Source: Bacillota bacterium (lineage in GTDB: Bacteria; Bacillota; Clostridia; Lachnospirales; Lachnospiraceae). From it: a stretch of 64,000 nt of DNA. Of the stretch, positions 44,399-52,628 are shown piece after piece (the first letter of the stretch is position 1; every line of letters starts with the position of its first letter). Made by a program: the position numbers and the translations under genes. The notes below the pieces were generated by a model. That model worked only from the letters and a program-made list of their open reading frames with translations. It had not been told where the DNA came from and did no database searches. Location: contig JAEYSV010000016.1 of the NCBI GenBank assembly GCA_023434365.1, positions 296,946-360,945 of the forward strand, given 5' to 3'.

Positions 44399-44857
44399 TT
44401 AATGTGTACTACAGCATCCTTTGCATAAGCCACCTTTAATTATTTTCATATTAACATGCAAAATACCTTCTTCTATATATTCGTTGCCTTCTTTTATAAA
44501 TCCTATTGATTCATAGAATTTTATCACCCTAACCTGTGCTCCTACCCATACTTCCTTTGCTCCAAGAGTAAACGCTTTATCAACCAACATTCGAACTACA
44601 AAATCTCCAAATTGCTTTCCTCTATGCTCACTTAATACTGCAATTCTACCAATTTTAAAATAATCATTCTTTTGATATAAGCGTCCGGTAGCTACAGGAT
44701 TTTCTCCATCAAATACGAGTACATGTAAAGATTCTTGATCCAACTTATCAAACTCATACTCTTTAGACATTCCTTGTGCTTCGCAAAATACTTTGTCTCT
44801 TATTAAAAAAGGAATTTCTAGGTTTTCATCACCTCTAATAAACATTCCTCTAATCAT
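44399..44857 (-). CDS. GNAT family N-acetyltransferase
   Basis: A 152-residue acetyltransferase of the GCN5 fold. The acetyl-CoA loop appears as GRIAVLSEHRGKQFGDFVV (R-G-K-Q-F-G for the usual Q/RxxGxG/A), followed by AKEVWVGAQVRVIKFYESIGF, the conserved late motif. The C-terminus carries an odd Cys cluster (GLCKGCCSTH). The ATG at 44857 is chosen, with GAGG eight bases upstream; a GTG at 44866 lies within that ribosome site. The substrate is unknown. It is on the minus strand between rsmG and the inserted hydrolase gene. Confidence 0.88.
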   Translation of the reverse strand: MIRGMFIRGDENLEIPFLIRDKVFCEAQGMSKEYEFDKLDQESLHVLVFDGENPVATGRLYQKNDYFKIGRIAVLSEHRGKQFGDFVVRMLVDKAFTLGAKEVWVGAQVRVIKFYESIGFIKEGNEYIEEGILHVNMKIIKGGLCKGCCSTH

Positions 44858-44879
44858 ATGTATCACCTCACTATAATTA

Positions 44880-44931
44880 TATAATAATAGTAAAGCATCT
44901 CTTTCAATTATTTAGAGTATGCTTTACTATT
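44880..44931 (-). terminator. Terminator after rsmG
   Basis: A perfect 12-bp stem (AATAGTAAAGCA 44886-44897 with TGCTTTACTATT 44920-44931) plus inner CTCT/AGAG, then a T/A-rich tract on the minus strand. Confidence 0.75.
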
Positions 44932-44978
44932 CTGTCATACTACCTTGCTTCTAATATATTTATATTAGTTTCATAGCA

Positions 44979-45710
44979 TTAGGCCAAAGGTTCTTTGGTC
45001 GGTTTTCCGGCATTACGAGGGTACTTTTTCGGAGTATTTCTCGTTTTTTTAATTTTTACAAAAGTTCTCCCAATATCTGAATCAGGTAACATAAAGTTAT
45101 TTACTTCCTCAAGTTTTCCTCCAAGTATAGATAAAGCATTTTTAGAAGCTTCTAATTCCGTATCAATATTTCCTGACTTGTAAGGAATAAAATACCCTCC
45201 TACTGTTACATAAGGTAAACAATACTCTGACAGACTAGCTAAATTAGCAACAGCCCTCGATACTACCAAATCGAATCTTTCTCGTGTATTCTCGCTTTTC
45301 TGATACTCTTCTGCCCTATTATGAATTGCTAATATATTAGTTAATTCTAGATCATCAATTACTTCTTGTAAAAAACTAACTCTTTTATTCAAAGAATCCA
45401 AAAGTACCATTTCTAAATGAGGAAACGCAATTTTTAATGGAATACCCGGAAATCCCGCACCTGTTCCTAAGTCTAATACCCTCAAAGCCTTTGACAAGTC
45501 AAAATAGTTAACTAAACTAAGACTATCTATAAAATGTTTTAGAACAACATCTTCCCACTGTGTAATTGCGGTAAGATTCATCACTTCATTTTTACAGATT
45601 AACATTTCATAATACTTTACTAATTGCTCTAACTGCTTATTATTTAGCTGTAATCCAATTTTTTTAAGCTCATTTACTAAATACTCAATATTCTTCAATA
45701 TTCTCTCCAC
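44979..45710 (-). CDS. rsmG: 16S rRNA (guanine-N7-)-methyltransferase
   Basis: RsmG (GidB) methylates N7 of G527 in 16S rRNA with S-adenosylmethionine. The 243 residues show VLDLGTGAGFPGIPL (SAM site) near residue 75 and VVSRAVANLASL later, with a basic C-terminal tail (KKTRNTPKKYPRNAGKP). The start is a GTG at 45710 that shares one base with the mnmG stop (TAGTG), indicating coupling. It is the last gene of the rpmH-to-rsmG cluster. Confidence 0.96.
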   Translation of the reverse strand: MERILKNIEYLVNELKKIGLQLNNKQLEQLVKYYEMLICKNEVMNLTAITQWEDVVLKHFIDSLSLVNYFDLSKALRVLDLGTGAGFPGIPLKIAFPHLEMVLLDSLNKRVSFLQEVIDDLELTNILAIHNRAEEYQKSENTRERFDLVVSRAVANLASLSEYCLPYVTVGGYFIPYKSGNIDTELEASKNALSILGGKLEEVNNFMLPDSDIGRTFVKIKKTRNTPKKYPRNAGKPTKEPLA

Positions 45711-47590
45711 TACTTTCTTCGAAGCATCTCAAGATAAACTAATAGCACACTTATATCTGCAGGACTTACCCCACTAATTCTCGAAGCCTGTCCAACATTA
45801 ATAGGTTTTATATGTTTCAATTTTTGTTTTGCTTCAATTCGAAGACTATTAACATCATCATAATTAATATCATTCGGTATTGATCGATTTTCTAACTTCT
45901 TAAACTGTTCAACCTGTTTTAATTGTCGTTTGATGTACCCGTCATATTTAATATTAATATTAACTTGATTAATCACTTCATTATCTAACTCTTCTCTTTC
46001 CGGATCTAACTCTTCAATTAATTCATACGACAACTCTGGACGACGAATTAATTCTGCTAATGAAGTACCCGTTTTTAAAGGTTGACTATTATTCTTTTCA
46101 AGGAATGACTGTACTTCTTTATTGGAACCTACTTTAACTTTCTCTAAACGAGTTATTTCGTTCTCTATTTGCACTTTCTTTGTTATAACCCATTGATAGC
46201 GTTCTTCTGAAATCAAACCTATTTCATGACCAATCTCACTTAATCGTAAATCTGCATTGTCTTGCCTTAAAATAAGACGGTATTCAGCACGAGAGGTCAT
46301 CATTCGATATGGTTCTCTAGTTTCTTTCGTAACTAAATCGTCAACTAAGACCCCAATATAAGCCTCTGAACGATCAATTATTATTGGATCTTTTCCCAAA
46401 ACTTTACGTGCTGCATTTATTCCAGCAACAAGACCCTGCGCTGCAGCTTCTTCATAACCGGAACTTCCATTAAATTGTCCTCCACTAAACAGGCCACTAA
46501 CCTTATTAAATTCTAAGGAAGGTTTTAACTGATTAGCATTAATACAATCATACTCAATAGCATAGGCATTTCTAATAATCTTAACATTTTCCATCCCTGG
46601 TACACTTCGATACATTGCATATTGAACATCTTCAGGTAAAGAACTTGACATACCACCAACATACATCTCATTTGTATAGTTACCTTCGGGCTCAATAAAT
46701 ACCTGGTGTCTTGGTTTATCAGAAAAGCGAACGACCTTATCTTCTATAGAAGGACAATATCTTGGCCCTGTTCCCTTAATATCTCCTGAATATAAGGGAG
46801 AACGATCCAAATTAGCTTTAATAATTTCATGAGTATTTTCGTTAGTATAGGTTAACCAACAACTTACTTGTTCTCTTTCCAAACCATTTGCTTTATTTGT
46901 AAAGGAAAAAGGTACAATAATATCATCACCTTTCTGCTCTTCCATTTTACTAAAATCCAAACTTCTACGATCAATTCTTGCTGGTGTACCTGTTTTAAAT
47001 CGAAACATTTCAATACCTAGACTCTTTAAACTGTCAGTAAGATACTTTGCACTTGATAGTCCATTTGGTCCTGTATAATTACTAACATCTCCATACACAC
47101 ATCTTGCATTCAAATATGTCCCTGTACATAGTACAACAGCCTTACAGTTGTAAATTGCTCCCGAAAATGTTTTAACTCCTACAACCTTGTCTCCTTCTGT
47201 GAGTATCTCTACCACTTCCGCTTGTCGTAATGTTAGCTGATTTGTATTTTCTAATACTTTTCTCATCTCTCGACTATAATCTTGTTTATCTGCCTGAGCT
47301 CTTAATGAGTGCACTGCTGGACCTTTTGATTCATTTAGCATTTTAGACTGGATAAATGTTCTATCAATATTTTTACCCATTTCTCCACCTAATGCGTCAA
47401 TTTCTCTAACTAAATGCCCCTTAGAACTTCCGCCAATATTCGGATTACATGGCATTAATGCGACACTATCCATGCTTACAGTAAATATAATTGTTTCTAG
47501 ACCAAGCCTTGCACAAGATAGTGCTGCTTCACATCCAGCATGTCCGGCTCCGACTACTACTACGTCATAATTTTCTATTAATACTGGCAT
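45710..47590 (-). CDS. mnmG: tRNA U34 carboxymethylaminomethyl modification enzyme MnmG
   Basis: MnmG (GidA), with MnmE, makes the cmnm5 modification of U34 in certain tRNAs using FAD, NADH and methylene-tetrahydrofolate. The 626-residue length is normal. The FAD-binding motif is GAGHAGCEAALSCARLG at about residues 14-30, followed by MPCNPNIGGSSKGHLVREIDALGG. The C-terminal GVSPADISVLLVYLE helix contacts MnmE. It overlaps rsmG by one base and follows mnmE by 29 bp. Confidence 0.98.
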   Translation of the reverse strand: MPVLIENYDVVVVGAGHAGCEAALSCARLGLETIIFTVSMDSVALMPCNPNIGGSSKGHLVREIDALGGEMGKNIDRTFIQSKMLNESKGPAVHSLRAQADKQDYSREMRKVLENTNQLTLRQAEVVEILTEGDKVVGVKTFSGAIYNCKAVVLCTGTYLNARCVYGDVSNYTGPNGLSSAKYLTDSLKSLGIEMFRFKTGTPARIDRRSLDFSKMEEQKGDDIIVPFSFTNKANGLEREQVSCWLTYTNENTHEIIKANLDRSPLYSGDIKGTGPRYCPSIEDKVVRFSDKPRHQVFIEPEGNYTNEMYVGGMSSSLPEDVQYAMYRSVPGMENVKIIRNAYAIEYDCINANQLKPSLEFNKVSGLFSGGQFNGSSGYEEAAAQGLVAGINAARKVLGKDPIIIDRSEAYIGVLVDDLVTKETREPYRMMTSRAEYRLILRQDNADLRLSEIGHEIGLISEERYQWVITKKVQIENEITRLEKVKVGSNKEVQSFLEKNNSQPLKTGTSLAELIRRPELSYELIEELDPEREELDNEVINQVNINIKYDGYIKRQLKQVEQFKKLENRSIPNDINYDDVNSLRIEAKQKLKHIKPINVGQASRISGVSPADISVLLVYLEMLRRK

Positions 47591-47619
47591 ATACTATCCT
47601 CTTTCTAATTAAAAGTTCT

Positions 47620-48996
47620 TTATTTACCCATACAGAACTTTTTAAAAATTGTGTTTACTAAGTCTTCATCGACTTCTTCCCCTACAATTTCGCCTAATTT
47701 CGCATAGGCATTCATTAAATCTATTGATAAAAAGTCCTCAGGCATCCCCGCATCAATACTATCCTTTACTTGTTTTAAGCTTTCTAAACTCTCGATTAAA
47801 GCTGCTTTATGTCTCATATTAGTAACATAAACTTCATCATTAAATGATACTTTTCCAGCTATAAACATATCAAGTAAATTTGCTTCTAATCTATCAAGTC
47901 CTTCTGTTGTCTTAGCAGAGATAACTATAGGATCAGAATTTGTTAACTCTTTAATCATATCAATAGAAACCTTCATATCTAGATCAGATTTATTAATTAA
48001 TACAATGAACTTTTTTTCTTTGATTGTATCTATAATCTTTAAATCATTCTCATCTAAATTGGTAGAACCATCTATTACATATAATATCAAGTCTGCTTCA
48101 CTTGCATACTCTACTGCTTTTTGTACACCAATTTGTTCGACAATGTTCTCAGTATCTCTAATACCTGCTGTATCTACTATGTTAAGCTGTAATCCATTAA
48201 TATTAATAGATTCATGAAGTGCATCCCTTGTTGTACCAGCGATATCTGTAACAATTGCTCTTTCTTGCTTTACTAATCGATTTAATAGCGATGATTTTCC
48301 TGCATTAGGCTTTCCTAATATAACTGTCTGAATCCCTTCAGTAATTATTCTACCATTATCTGCAGTATCCAACAATTTTTGAATTTTCTTAATACTTTCA
48401 CAAATATTTTCCTCTAATGTTGACATATAATCATTAATATCTATATGTTCAGGATCATCTAAAGCTGCTTCTATATAAGCAATATCATAAATTATAATGT
48501 CTCTAATTTTAATTACAGCATCTGACATTTCACCCTTAAGATGCTTTACACTACTAGCTAGTGCATACTCATTTTTAGCGTGAATTACATCAATTACTGC
48601 CTCTGCTTTTGATAAATCGATTCGTCCATTTAAGAAAGCACGTTTTGTAAATTCTCCAGGTTCAGCAATCCTAGCTCCATGTTTAATTACTGTCTCTAAA
48701 ATTTTATTTGTTACAAGAACACCACCATGACAATTTATTTCGATAACATTCTCACATGTATATGTTCTAGGTGCATGCATAACCACAACCATAACTTCAT
48801 CTATAATTATCTCTCCATCTTTAATGAATCCATAATGAATCGTATGGCTCTCTTGATTACTTAATTTTTTATTTCCCGATTTAGACGTGTATATTTTATC
48901 TATAATAGTAAATGCGTCCTCCCCACTAATTCGAATAATACTTAAACCCGAATTGCTTAAAGCTGTGGCTATTGCCGCAATTGTATCCGTTTTCAT
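47620..48996 (-). CDS. mnmE: tRNA modification GTPase MnmE
   Basis: A 458-residue GTPase and partner of MnmG. The N-terminal formyl-tetrahydrofolate-binding domain is followed by a central G domain: GKPNAGKSSLLN (G1), DIAGTTRD (G2), DTAGIRDTENIVEQIG (G3) and NKSDL (G4). The C-terminus is CMGK, where the family has CxGK with an essential Cys. AAAGGA precedes the ATG. The jag-mnmE gap holds an imperfect hairpin. Confidence 0.98.
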   Translation of the reverse strand: MKTDTIAAIATALSNSGLSIIRISGEDAFTIIDKIYTSKSGNKKLSNQESHTIHYGFIKDGEIIIDEVMVVVMHAPRTYTCENVIEINCHGGVLVTNKILETVIKHGARIAEPGEFTKRAFLNGRIDLSKAEAVIDVIHAKNEYALASSVKHLKGEMSDAVIKIRDIIIYDIAYIEAALDDPEHIDINDYMSTLEENICESIKKIQKLLDTADNGRIITEGIQTVILGKPNAGKSSLLNRLVKQERAIVTDIAGTTRDALHESININGLQLNIVDTAGIRDTENIVEQIGVQKAVEYASEADLILYVIDGSTNLDENDLKIIDTIKEKKFIVLINKSDLDMKVSIDMIKELTNSDPIVISAKTTEGLDRLEANLLDMFIAGKVSFNDEVYVTNMRHKAALIESLESLKQVKDSIDAGMPEDFLSIDLMNAYAKLGEIVGEEVDEDLVNTIFKKFCMGK

Positions 48997-49020
48997 CTGA
49001 CCGGTCCTTTCATAGCACAG

Positions 49021-49072
49021 AAGGGACGAAAACTAAAGTACTTAATATAAGTCTTTAATCTCCGTCCCCTGT
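49021..49072 (-). other. Imperfect hairpin between jag and mnmE
   Basis: Read on the minus strand, GGGACG and CGTCCC bracket a further imperfect stem (ATTAAAGACTT with AAGTACTTTAGT). The following T-run is weak. It may be a partial terminator or a processing site within the long cluster. Confidence 0.45.
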
Positions 49073-49077
49073 TAATA

Positions 49078-49797
49078 TTAATCTACCTGTGTGTTAACCT
49101 TACGGTATCCACGACGTTCACCTTTATTATATGATGACTTATAATTATTATATGGTCTGGTTTCTTTTACCCCTTTTTTCATGGTAATCACTACTTTACG
49201 GTAAGGTTCTTCTCCCTCACTATGCGTTTCAACAAACTTATCATGTTGTAGGGCAGAATGAATAATTCTTCTTTCGTATGGATTCATTGGTTCTAAAGTA
49301 ACACTTTTTCTCGTTCTTTTCACTTTAAAAGCAAGATTCTTTGCCAAATTCTCCAGTGTTTCACGACGTCTTTCACGATAGTTCTCTGTATCAAGTTTTA
49401 CCTTAAGGTAATTTTCACTTTCCTTATTTACAACAAGACTAGTCAGATACTGTAATGAATCTAATGTTTGTCCTCTTTTTCCGATTAAGACTCCCATATC
49501 GTCTCCGGATAAATCGATTTGCACTACATTCTCAGTTTCATCAACTTCAATATCTATTTTAGCTTTAATATTCATTGCACTTAATAACCTATTAAGAAAA
49601 TCAGACGCAATATTTTGAATACTCTGCTTTTTACGAACTCTAATTTTTGCTGATTTACTAAAAAACCCCAAAATACCATTAGTTTCTTTTTCTATAACCT
49701 CATACTCAACATTATCAGATGTAGTAGCTAACTTAATTAACGCTTCCGTTAATGCATCATCTACTGTTTTTGCTGTAAACTCAACCCAATCCATCAT
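49078..49797 (-). CDS. jag: RNA-binding protein Jag (SpoIIIJ-associated, KhpB)
   Basis: A 239-residue RNA-binding protein with an N-terminal Jag_N domain (about 1-55), a KH domain with the GxxG loop as GKRGQTLDSLQYL near 110-122, and an R3H domain (RRIIHSALQHDKFVETHSEG, then YRKVVI). It ends in a basic Tyr/Asn/Arg-rich tail. It sits one or two bases after yidC, the usual partner gene, with its ribosome site (AGGGAG) inside yidC. Two adjacent ATG codons (49797, 49794) are possible starts. Confidence 0.96.
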   Translation of the reverse strand: MMDWVEFTAKTVDDALTEALIKLATTSDNVEYEVIEKETNGILGFFSKSAKIRVRKKQSIQNIASDFLNRLLSAMNIKAKIDIEVDETENVVQIDLSGDDMGVLIGKRGQTLDSLQYLTSLVVNKESENYLKVKLDTENYRERRRETLENLAKNLAFKVKRTRKSVTLEPMNPYERRIIHSALQHDKFVETHSEGEEPYRKVVITMKKGVKETRPYNNYKSSYNKGERRGYRKVNTQVD

Positions 49798-49799
49798 TA

Positions 49800-51065
49800 T
49801 TACTTGTCTCCCTTCTCCCCGCTATTTTTGCTTAGAAGATTTGCATAACCTGCGATACCTCCTCGTTTGACCTCGGCATCGCTACGTTTATAATCAGAAG
49901 GTGTAACTGTTTTTTTCGTCGATTTAACTTTTGTATCTATATCGATGGAACTTGTTTTAGTTTTTGCAAGATCTTCCATTTTAACAGGTTCCAATCCTTT
50001 TCTTGCACGTTTTTTATTTTGTTTTTCCATATTCTTTCTAATAATTTCTTCCATTGGAATACGGTCAAAATATTTATTAACAAAGAACTGTTGAATAATA
50101 CGGAATACGCTACCTGCAATCCAGTAGAGGCCTACACCAAGAGGTAAAATAAAACAAAATACACCAGACATAATTGGCATAATATTATTCATACTCTTCA
50201 TAGTACTTGCTGTCGGATTATCAGGATCAGTTTGAGGCTGAGGCATCATTTTAGTCTGTAAGAATTGGAATCCAGCAGCTGCTATAGGAACTATGATACC
50301 CGGGAAAGTAAATCCTGGTTGTGTCATAATAGACATTCCAAGAAAAGTATTCATCTGATTAACAGAAGAAGCTACTTCTTTAATTGTATTAGATACGCCT
50401 CCAGCAAACTGAGGAACCGCTGATAATGCATCCCAATTTTTAGGATTGAATTGAGATAAAGCTTCTACCAAATTATTTTGAACAAGAACAACGTTTCCAT
50501 CATTTAAATGTTGAGTCCATGTATCTACTCCAGCTTGTAGGCCTTGCGAAAATTTAATTTCATTAGATGTTATAAAATCCTGGAATATCCCAGTAAAATT
50601 GCTAGTTTGCATCATGCCTTTTGCCGCTGGTAAATACTCATCATAATAAATACCAACATACGCAGGAATATGGTAAATAACTCGATATAAAGCAAACAAA
50701 ATTGGAAGCGTTATTAACATAGGGAGACAACCTGCCATAGGGTTACTACCATACTTTTGATAAATCGCTTGTGTTTCCATCTGCTGCTTTCTTAAGGATG
50801 CTTCATCTTTTTTGCCTTTATATTTCTTTTGAATTCTAGATAACTCAGGAGCCATACTAGACTGTAATTTCGAAAATTTATTTTGTTTTATAGTTAGTGG
50901 AATCATCAACGCATTAACTATAAAGGTAAATAAAATGATTGTTAAGCCTGTGTTTTGTATACCGAATAGATTAAGGAAATTAGCAAGCTGTTCTAAAATC
51001 CACCCTAATACTCCAGCAATCGGCCCTAACATTCCACCTGCCGGCGTTAAAAATAGTTCTGACAA
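49800..51065 (-). CDS. yidC: Membrane protein insertase YidC/OxaA
   Basis: YidC inserts proteins into the cell membrane alone or with Sec. The 421 residues include the Oxa1 core: NTGLTIILFTFIVNALMIPLTIKQNKFSKLQ, the cytoplasmic loop with AIYQKYGSNPMAGCLPML, and later helices. It is much longer than Bacillus SpoIIIJ (about 260), because of a roughly 100-residue extracytoplasmic insertion (about residues 135-240) and a basic C-terminal tail. There is no lipobox. The start is a TTG at 51065 with AGGAGG eight bases upstream; the nearby ATG is out of frame. Confidence 0.96.
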   Translation of the reverse strand: MSELFLTPAGGMLGPIAGVLGWILEQLANFLNLFGIQNTGLTIILFTFIVNALMIPLTIKQNKFSKLQSSMAPELSRIQKKYKGKKDEASLRKQQMETQAIYQKYGSNPMAGCLPMLITLPILFALYRVIYHIPAYVGIYYDEYLPAAKGMMQTSNFTGIFQDFITSNEIKFSQGLQAGVDTWTQHLNDGNVVLVQNNLVEALSQFNPKNWDALSAVPQFAGGVSNTIKEVASSVNQMNTFLGMSIMTQPGFTFPGIIVPIAAAGFQFLQTKMMPQPQTDPDNPTASTMKSMNNIMPIMSGVFCFILPLGVGLYWIAGSVFRIIQQFFVNKYFDRIPMEEIIRKNMEKQNKKRARKGLEPVKMEDLAKTKTSSIDIDTKVKSTKKTVTPSDYKRSDAEVKRGGIAGYANLLSKNSGEKGDK

Positions 51066-51107
51066 TTCATTCTCCTCCTTAAAGGGTTACTCGAAAATAG
51101 TGAAATT

Positions 51108-51326
51108 CTATGGAACGGGATCATAGCCTCCCTCATGAAAGGGATGGCAACGTAATATTCTTCGAATAGCTAAATAAGATCCCTTTAATGCACCATACTT
51201 TTGCAGTGCCTGAATGGCATACTCCGAACAAGTAGGGGTATATATACAACTTGGCCTTCTTTTTAATGGAGAAATGAATTTTCTATATAATTTAACAATT
51301 GTTATTAATAATCGCTTTATAATCAT
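51108..51326 (-). CDS. yidD: Membrane protein insertion efficiency factor YidD
   Basis: A 72-residue protein of the conserved YidD family, thought to aid YidC-dependent membrane insertion. The family pattern is clear: LYRKFISPLKRRPSCIYTPTCSEYAIQALQKYG with three Cys, then RILRCHPFHEGGYDPVP at the C-terminus. It is 2 bp after rnpA and 42 bp before yidC, the standard Firmicute order. Confidence 0.97.
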   Translation of the reverse strand: MIIKRLLITIVKLYRKFISPLKRRPSCIYTPTCSEYAIQALQKYGALKGSYLAIRRILRCHPFHEGGYDPVP

Positions 51327-51328
51327 AA

Positions 51329-51688
51329 TTACGTCATCTCTTTTACAATATTATGAAGTTTCCCCACATGCATTAAAGCACTTTCAATCTCATCAAAGGT
51401 TCGACCTTTTGCTCCTACCCGAGCTACAATAACGATGTCAAATGAAGTATCAAAAAATTTTTCATTCAACCTGTAACTCTCACGAATTAGGCGAGTTACT
51501 CTGTGTCTTACTACACTATTTCCTACTTTTTTACTAACTGATATTCCAATTCTATTATTGTCCACACTATTTGGCAGCACATACATTACTAGATATTTGT
51601 TTGCATACGATTTACCTTTTGTGTAAACCTGGGTAAAAAGTATTGATTTACGTAACGATTCTGACAAATTCAAAATCTCCTTTTCCAT
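51329..51688 (-). CDS. rnpA: Ribonuclease P protein component
   Basis: The protein subunit of RNase P, which together with the RNA subunit cleaves tRNA 5' leaders. It has 119 residues. The RNA-binding segment reads NRIGISVSKKVGNSVVRHRV followed by TRLIRESYRL; the usual Arg-Asn-Arg box is Arg-His-Arg here, a variant also seen in other lineages. It lies 45 bp after rpmH. The RNA subunit gene is not in this window. Confidence 0.97.
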   Translation of the reverse strand: MEKEILNLSESLRKSILFTQVYTKGKSYANKYLVMYVLPNSVDNNRIGISVSKKVGNSVVRHRVTRLIRESYRLNEKFFDTSFDIVIVARVGAKGRTFDEIESALMHVGKLHNIVKEMT

Positions 51689-51733
51689 AGGATTTCATCC
51701 TAATAAGCGAAGAAAAGGTCACAAAACTGCGAC

Positions 51734-51868
51734 CTATGCTGATAAAACTTTTCTACCTTTCGCTCTTCTACTAGCTAAAACTTTTCTACCATTTTTAGTA
51801 GCCATTCTAGCTCTAAAGCCATGAACTTTCGCTCTTGATCTCTTTTTTGGTTGGAATGTCATTTTCAT
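51734..51868 (-). CDS. rpmH: Ribosomal protein L34
   Basis: A 44-residue basic ribosomal protein beginning MKMTFQPKKRSRAKVHGF and ending GRKVLSA, an unmistakable L34. ATG at 51868, with GGAGGTG at 51876-51882 seven bases upstream, stop at 51734. It is the first gene of the leftward cluster from oriC and has a near-consensus promoter at 51951-51979. Confidence 0.98.
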   Translation of the reverse strand: MKMTFQPKKRSRAKVHGFRARMATKNGRKVLASRRAKGRKVLSA

Positions 51869-51950
51869 GTTTTAACACCTCCTTGATACTACTTATTCTT
51901 ATAAAGTAAGCATATTTATTCTATTCTAATAGTTTGAAATATCACGTTAT

Positions 51951-51979
51951 ATTATATTAGCTAAGTCGCAGTACGTCAA
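51951..51979 (-). promoter_or_regulatory. Promoter of rpmH cluster
   Basis: On the minus strand, TTGACG (51974-51979), 17 bases, TATAAT (51951-51956), about 83 bp ahead of rpmH. Confidence 0.8.
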
Positions 51980-52199
51980 GTATATTATAGAAATTAACTT
52001 ACAAATGTGCATTCCAATTATCTCAAATATAGCTCAATTTATCCATTTGTACCAAAAAATTAACTTTATAATTACTTTCTACATTATCTCTAAATTTATT
52101 TAGAATTTTAAATTTTATTTATTTTACATAAATGTCGCACAAATCTATCATCAATCTGTTGTACTTAATTTTAAAAAACCACAAAAATTCCACTAAATA

Positions 52200-52460
52200 T
52201 GTATATAAAAATTTATTCACAAAGTAATAATCACGAGTTATCCACAAATTGTTGATAAATTGTGGATAACAACTTTATATTATGTTAATTTTATATACAA
52301 CACTATAAAAATCATTAGAAAAATTAGGCATTTGAAGTGTTGTGCATAATATTTATAAAGTATTAACACTATTGTGAATTTAAAAAACGTACTCGTTAAT
52401 AACTTCTTAGTTGCTAGGGGATAAAAGTATATGAATCCATGCTTATCCACATTATACACT
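52200..52460. other. oriC, upstream DnaA-box cluster
   Basis: Three perfect DnaA boxes (TTATCCACA): 52238-52246 plus, 52261-52269 minus, 52443-52451 plus. A one-mismatch box lies at 52213-52221, with further TTATACACT-like sites. The first two form a facing pair 14 bp apart. The whole 51980-52628 gap is very AT-rich with no gene. This matches the inc-type box cluster upstream of dnaA in Bacillus. Confidence 0.85.
52332..52359 (+). promoter_or_regulatory. Possible dnaA promoter
   Basis: TTGAAG (52332-52337), 16 bases, TATAAA (52354-52359), lying between the DnaA boxes, which would suit autoregulation. It is a modest match. Confidence 0.35.
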
Positions 52461-52628
52461 TATAAACATTTCCAAAACTGTTAGTAAATTGTTAGTTATG
52501 TGCCTAACTTTTGTAAATTTATCACGAAAAACCTTATTTAATCCACTAAACAGTAATATTCATTATTGAAAATTTACAAACATTGTTATACACTTGTAGT
52601 TAAGAAAATTATAATTAGGGGGATTATG

